Position numbers and translations under genes: made by a program
In this document: in pieces, positions 15,905-18,938 of the stretch
Position numbering within the stretch: position 1 is the stretch's first letter
Layout: each line of letters starts with the position of its first letter
Assembly: GCA_016928125.1 (NCBI GenBank)
Contig: JAFGLK010000158.1
Location: 1 to 18,938, forward strand
DNA length: 18,938 bases
Source of the DNA: Anaerolineae bacterium
GTDB taxonomy: Bacteria > Chloroflexota > Anaerolineae > UBA1429
Direction: 5' to 3'
Notes under the pieces: generated by a model
What the model saw: only the letters and a program-made list of their open reading frames with translations
Told to the model about the DNA's origin: nothing
Databases searched by the model: none

Positions 15905-16375
15905 TTACGTTCGTGTTCGGTCGGCGGCCCGGCCGCGACGCCGCAGCAGCGCCGCCAGCGCCAGCGCCGTCATGGCCCCCTCGACCAGCATCGAAAGGGG
16001 CGAGAAATCATTCAGGCTGCCGTGTAGGCCCGTGGGGCCGGTGTGCAACCGATAGCGCCGGAACGGCCACCACAGATAGATCCGCCCCGGATTGAGATGG
16101 GCGTTGATCTCGTCGCAAAAGAGGTGCGTCGCATAGCCGGCGATCCAACCCTCGGTGAACCGGCGATCGGCGCAACGACGGACCACCAGGGTGGTCAGAA
16201 GCAGTCCCAAGGCCGTGTGGGCCGGGATGCGATCGTTGGGCGTCAGGCCCAACAGCCAGCGCACCGGCTTGTCCACGAGATCGGGAAACATGCTGGCGGC
16301 CAGCGCCCCCCGGCGGTCGACGCCGGTGACCTCGCTTACCAGCCAGGCCGCCGCCACATGTCCAGGGAAGATCAC
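15905..16375 (-). CDS. DUF457/YdjM-like membrane-bound metal-dependent hydrolase family protein
   Basis: 156 residues starting at GTG 16375, with GGGAG about 10 nt upstream. The layout is that of the DUF457 (YdjM/YbcI) group: an early His (FPGHVAAAWL), ASMFPDLVDKP (27-37) with the P-D-x-x-D pair, PAHTALGLLLTTLVV (51-65) with a conserved His, and GWIAGYATHLFCDEINAH with a His-x-x-x-Asp pair. These His/Asp residues are thought to bind metal. Hydrophobic stretches near 8-20, 52-66 and 134-146 suggest membrane association. The biochemical activity of the family is not established. It leads the unit with nucleoside phosphorylase 32 nt downstream. Confidence 0.78.
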   Translation of the reverse strand: MIFPGHVAAAWLVSEVTGVDRRGALAASMFPDLVDKPVRWLLGLTPNDRIPAHTALGLLLTTLVVRRCADRRFTEGWIAGYATHLFCDEINAHLNPGRIYLWWPFRRYRLHTGPTGLHGSLNDFSPLSMLVEGAMTALALAALLRRRGRAADRTRT

Positions 16376-16544
16376 GTTTCGTCTCCCAGATGCCCTCGCG
16401 CGTCATTCCGTGCTCTCGGGGATTCTAGTGTCGCGGCCGTGTGGGGTCAAGCTGCGCCCGCTCATCAGAGTGCTTGCGTGAGGCCTTGATTCCCAGGAGC
16501 CGCGATCCACGGCAGCCGACACCTCACACCCTCGCCGATAATGA

Positions 16545-16578
16545 CAAGACCTCCGAGGAGGAGACCCCGGAGGTCTTG
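16545..16578 (-). terminator. Hairpin downstream of the secreted protein gene (copy 2)
   Basis: CAAGACCTCCG (16545-16555) and CGGAGGTCTTG (16568-16578) form an 11-bp perfect stem with a 12-nt loop. It lies 22 nt after the stop of the secreted protein gene. The minus strand continues TCATTATC rather than a clear T-run, so it is an imperfect rho-independent terminator or an mRNA-stabilising stem. Confidence 0.55.
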
Positions 16579-16599
16579 CCTTGTGGACGGGATTGCCGG

Positions 16600-17178
16600 C
16601 TATGGCTGTGGGTCAATGTGCACTTGGCCCTTGTAGAAGACATATCCCCACCGGCCCGTGGGGCCGGTGCGTCCCCATTGCTCCAGCACTCCGTGCAGGC
16701 CCGCGAGCCCGCCATACCCCCTGAGGATCTCGAGCTTGCCCGCGAAGGTGTCAACGTTCTCGCACTCTTCGACGCCCCAGGGGCATACATGGGTGATGCG
16801 CCATTCGAGGCGGAAGTCAAAGCTGCCCGAGTATTTCATGGCCCCCAGATAGAGGTCGCCCACAAAGGTGCCCGTCGCACGGAGATTCGCAGGGCTGGCC
16901 CCGGGCACGCTCGTGTCGCACGTGGTCTCCCGTCCAATGATCACCCAATCGCTGGAAGACTTCCCTTGAAAGCTCCCGTTGCCCCAGTCGTGCTCCATCG
17001 GCACGTTGATGACGATCGTGCCGGGTCCGCGTTGTTTGCACGGGAGCGGGGGGGTGACCGTGTATTTGCTTGTGCCCCATTTCCCGCTCACCTCCGCGGG
17101 TTTCGTGGCGGCGGCTGGCACGGCCAACACGAGGATCAGTACCGTGATAAGAAGTACCACTTTGCCGAGCCTTCTCAT
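16600..17178 (-). CDS. Small secreted protein (ATKP family), copy 2
   Basis: 192 residues from the ATG at 17178, chosen because AGGAGGA lies 6 nt upstream; the frame extends to 17211 without such support. The signal peptide is MRRLGKVVLLITVLILVLAV followed by PAAA and then TKP. The mature protein is beta-rich with four Cys (PCKQ, TTCD, HVCP, EECE). Its C-terminal section reads FAGKLEILRGYGGLAGLHGVLEQW ... YVFYKGQVHIDP. It shares the ATKP junction, a G-x-W strand after it, the G-x-x-x-L-x-x-LHG element and the terminal GQVH with the protein at 7055-7579, although overall identity is low. Function is unknown; it is probably exported. It follows the small 71-residue gene by 88 nt and is divergent from the second BTAD regulator, mirroring copy 1. 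Confidence 0.78.
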   Translation of the reverse strand: MRRLGKVVLLITVLILVLAVPAAATKPAEVSGKWGTSKYTVTPPLPCKQRGPGTIVINVPMEHDWGNGSFQGKSSSDWVIIGRETTCDTSVPGASPANLRATGTFVGDLYLGAMKYSGSFDFRLEWRITHVCPWGVEECENVDTFAGKLEILRGYGGLAGLHGVLEQWGRTGPTGRWGYVFYKGQVHIDPQP

Positions 17179-17266
17179 GATTGTCCTCCTACCTGCTTGA
17201 CGGTGTCTCACCTGATGCCCAGTAGCCGAACCAGGTTCCCCTCGTCACCTCCCTTCCCGTTGACCG

Positions 17267-17482
17267 TCATGAATCATCACTGATGAGCGGGGCTGACTCT
17301 TCCATCTCCCGCTCCAATGCAGCGACCAGCGCCTCCAGACTGGCGAACCTACGCCGCTCGCCGGTGCGCGGATCCTGTAAGCTGAAGCGCCACACCTCCT
17401 GACCGTGGGGCTCGCGATGTCGCTCTTCCCAAAAGGCCAGAAGATAGGATCGGTAGCGGGGCGGCCCGTCCAAGATGGCCAT
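17267..17482 (-). CDS. Small conserved protein of unknown function
   Basis: 71 residues from the ATG at 17482, with GGAGG 11 nt upstream. The frame is open to a TTG at 17542 and has another ATG at 17509, neither with a good ribosome site. Sequence features are PPRYRSYLLAFWEERHREP, VWRFSLQDPRTGERRRFASL (30-50) and an acidic helix EALVAALEREMEESAP. I recognise this as a short protein type common in Chloroflexota (R-Y-R-S-Y-L-L ... W-R-x-S-L-x-D-P-x-T-G-x-R), with no known function. It has no signal peptide. It is the gene nearest to the divergent BTAD regulator and precedes the secreted protein on the same strand, so it is probably under the same promoter. Confidence 0.72.
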   Translation of the reverse strand: MAILDGPPRYRSYLLAFWEERHREPHGQEVWRFSLQDPRTGERRRFASLEALVAALEREMEESAPLISDDS

Positions 17483-17544
17483 CAGAGGGCTTTCCTCCCG
17501 GCTTTCCATTTGCACCGATTCGTAATACACTGGCCTCGCCAATT

Positions 17545-17599
17545 ACCATAGCACTCTACTCTTCAGCGATCGTTCACAGATCCTTCACGCAGCGTGCAT
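17545..17599 (-). promoter_or_regulatory. Four heptamers with 11-bp period and extended -10: candidate SARP operator/promoter
   Basis: On the minus strand the heptamers are ATGCACG (17599-17593), GTGAAGG (17588-17582), GTGAACG (17577-17571) and CTGAAGA (17566-17560), each separated by 4 bp. Nine bp further on is an extended -10, TGCTATGGT (17553-17545). The two central copies fit best; the outer two are degenerate. The arrangement matches the repeat/-10 geometry at 6383-6415 and known SARP sites. It faces the 71-residue and secreted protein genes. Confidence 0.5.
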
Positions 17600-17611
17600 G
17601 GGGGGATCTCG

Positions 17612-18938
17612 ATGGGCGAGCAACTGCAGTTGGCCCTCTTGGGCAACCCGGAGATCCGCCGGGATGGTGTCTCGCTTGTCGGTCTCACCTCCGGCAAGGC
17701 GCTGGCTCTGCTCTACTACCTGGCGGTAACCCGCCGCCCCCACCTGCGCCCGACGCTGGTCGGCCTCCTGTGGGGGGATATGCCGGAGGAGAGCGCCCGA
17801 AACAACCTGAGCAAGGCGTTGACCTATCTGCGCCAGGCTGTAGGGCTCCATCTAGACATCACCCGCCAGGCCGTCGCCTTTGACCACGAGCGACCCTACT
17901 GGCTGGATGTCGAAGCCTTTGAGCAGGGCACCGCAGGATCCGACATGGAGGGACTCGAGCGCGCCATTGGGCTGTACCGGGGCGATTTTCTCGAAGGGTT
18001 TTCAGTGCGACAGGCGCCGGCCTTTGAGGAATGGGTTCTCGCCCAGCGGGCGCGGCTGCGCGAGTTGGCCCTGGACGCGCTGTATGCCCTGGCCGTTCAC
18101 CACACCCGCCGGGGACCGGAGGGACATGCAGCGGCCATGGGCTATACGGCCCGCCTGCTGGCCCTGGAGCCATGGCGAGAAGAGGCCCATCGCCAGTTGA
18201 TGCTGCTCCTGGCCTCAAGCGGGCAACGCGGGGCGGCCCTGGCCCAGTTCGAGGCCTGCCGTCGCGTGCTGGCTGAGGAGTTGGGCGTCGAGCCCGGGGC
18301 GGAGACGGTCTCCCTGTACGAGCGCATCCGAGACGGCAGGCTGGGGGCGCTCGTGCGGAGTATTCACGGCCAACCGACGCCCGCTGGGCCGGAGAGTTCG
18401 CACGCGGCCGGTGTGGTTTCCCCGCCCTTTCTCTCCTCTGTCCCGCCCCGCCCTGCCGCGCGTGCTCCCGTGATCGCCCGCCAGCGCGAGCTGGCGCAGT
18501 TGGGGGGCTGGCTGGCGCAGGCTTTGGCCGGGCACGGCCGGCCGGTCTTTGTCACCGGCGAGGCCGGGGCTGGCAAGACAGCCCTTATCGAGGAATTCGC
18601 CCGGCGCGCCCAAGAGACCCATGCGGATCTGGTCGTCGCCGGCGGGAACTGCAACGCCTACAGCGGCATAGGTGACCCCTACCGGCCTTTTCGCGAGATC
18701 ATGGGCCTGCTCACCGGTGATGTCGAGGGCAGGTGGGCGGCGGGGACCCTCAGCGAGGAACAGGCCCGTCGCCTCTGGAGTCTCATCCCAGATGCGGTGC
18801 TCTCGCTGACGCGGGAGGGCCCGGATTTGGTGGACATCTTTGTGCCGGCCTCCAGTCTGATCGCTCGCGCCCGGGCAGCAGCGCCCGGCAGCGCGCCGTG
18901 GTTGACTGAACTGGAGGCTTCGGTCATCACCCAGAGGA
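17612..18938 (+). CDS. SARP/AfsR-type transcriptional regulator (winged helix-BTAD-AAA), partial, runs off the right edge
   Basis: 442 residues are visible and the frame is open to the end of the window. The ATG at 17612 is preceded by GGGGGGA at good spacing; an ATG at 17598 is in another frame. Residues 1-95 are a winged-helix DNA-binding domain (LALLGNPEIRRDG ... ARNNLSKALTYLRQ). Residues 96-245 are the BTAD repeats (RLLALEPWREEAHRQLMLLL, ACRRVLAEELGVEPGAET). A Pro/Ser-rich linker (250-285) leads to an AAA ATPase with Walker A GEAGAGKT (316-323). The following NCNAYSGIGDPYRPFR and LTGDVEGRW match the regulator at 6310-2549 almost word for word, so the missing part should hold Walker B and TPR repeats. 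It is divergent from the 71-residue and secreted protein genes. Confidence 0.9.
   Translation, partial: MGEQLQLALLGNPEIRRDGVSLVGLTSGKALALLYYLAVTRRPHLRPTLVGLLWGDMPEESARNNLSKALTYLRQAVGLHLDITRQAVAFDHERPYWLDVEAFEQGTAGSDMEGLERAIGLYRGDFLEGFSVRQAPAFEEWVLAQRARLRELALDALYALAVHHTRRGPEGHAAAMGYTARLLALEPWREEAHRQLMLLLASSGQRGAALAQFEACRRVLAEELGVEPGAETVSLYERIRDGRLGALVRSIHGQPTPAGPESSHAAGVVSPPFLSSVPPRPAARAPVIARQRELAQLGGWLAQALAGHGRPVFVTGEAGAGKTALIEEFARRAQETHADLVVAGGNCNAYSGIGDPYRPFREIMGLLTGDVEGRWAAGTLSEEQARRLWSLIPDAVLSLTREGPDLVDIFVPASSLIARARAAAPGSAPWLTELEASVITQR

Noticed and set aside
14499..16055. 518-codon plus-strand open frame opposite nucleoside phosphorylase
   Set aside because: Its His/Gln/Arg-rich, low-complexity translation is typical of an antisense shadow; the minus-strand gene has clear catalytic motifs.
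1..18938. tRNA, rRNA, CRISPR array or complete insertion sequence
   Set aside because: No cloverleaf, ribosomal core motif, regular repeat-spacer array or intact transposase was seen on either strand.

Overview
The window looks like a high-GC chromosome segment from a Chloroflexota-type bacterium (Anaerolineae or a relative). This is inferred from gene content: a MalT-like LuxR regulator, two large winged-helix/BTAD/AAA regulators of the SARP/AfsR type, and many sugar and hypothetical genes. No rRNA, tRNA, CRISPR array or intact mobile element was seen.

Layout. Positions 1-228 hold the end of a sugar phosphate isomerase/epimerase. It converges on a minus-strand pair: a membrane protein (2340-1618) followed 4 nt later by a short LuxR regulator (1613-243) that lacks the usual TPR region. 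A 1253-residue BTAD/AAA/TPR regulator (6310-2549, minus) is divergent from an NTF2/SnoaL-like protein (6533-6943) and a small secreted protein (7055-7579). Next come a GNAT-like protein (8998-7853, minus) and a HEAT-repeat protein (9130-9912, plus). The HEAT gene meets a long minus-strand series at a shared CTAG. In transcription order that series is: a DUF457/YdjM-like membrane protein, pyrimidine-nucleoside phosphorylase, two tandem MFS exporters, a glycoside-hydrolase-like protein, and a Gfo/Idh/MocA oxidoreductase. The right end holds a second secreted protein (17178-16600, minus) and a 71-residue protein (17482-17267, minus). Both are divergent from a second BTAD/AAA regulator (17612 onward) that runs off the edge.

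Most interesting point. The BTAD-regulator/small-secreted-protein arrangement occurs twice, about 10 kb apart and in opposite orientation. The two secreted proteins share a signal peptide ending ...ATKP and a C-terminal pattern (G-x-L-x-x-LHG ... GQVH). The two regulators are clear paralogues. Both divergent intergenic regions carry heptamers close to GTGRACG, repeated with an 11-bp period and 4-bp spacers. In each case they end 9 bp before a plausible -10 box facing the small genes. This is the known layout of SARP binding sites, so each regulator may control its neighbouring secreted protein. The function of the secreted proteins is unknown.

The middle block (MFS, glycoside-hydrolase-like, Gfo/Idh, with the isomerase fragment at the left edge) suggests handling of sugars or glycosides. 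The two exporters are recent-looking tandem paralogues.
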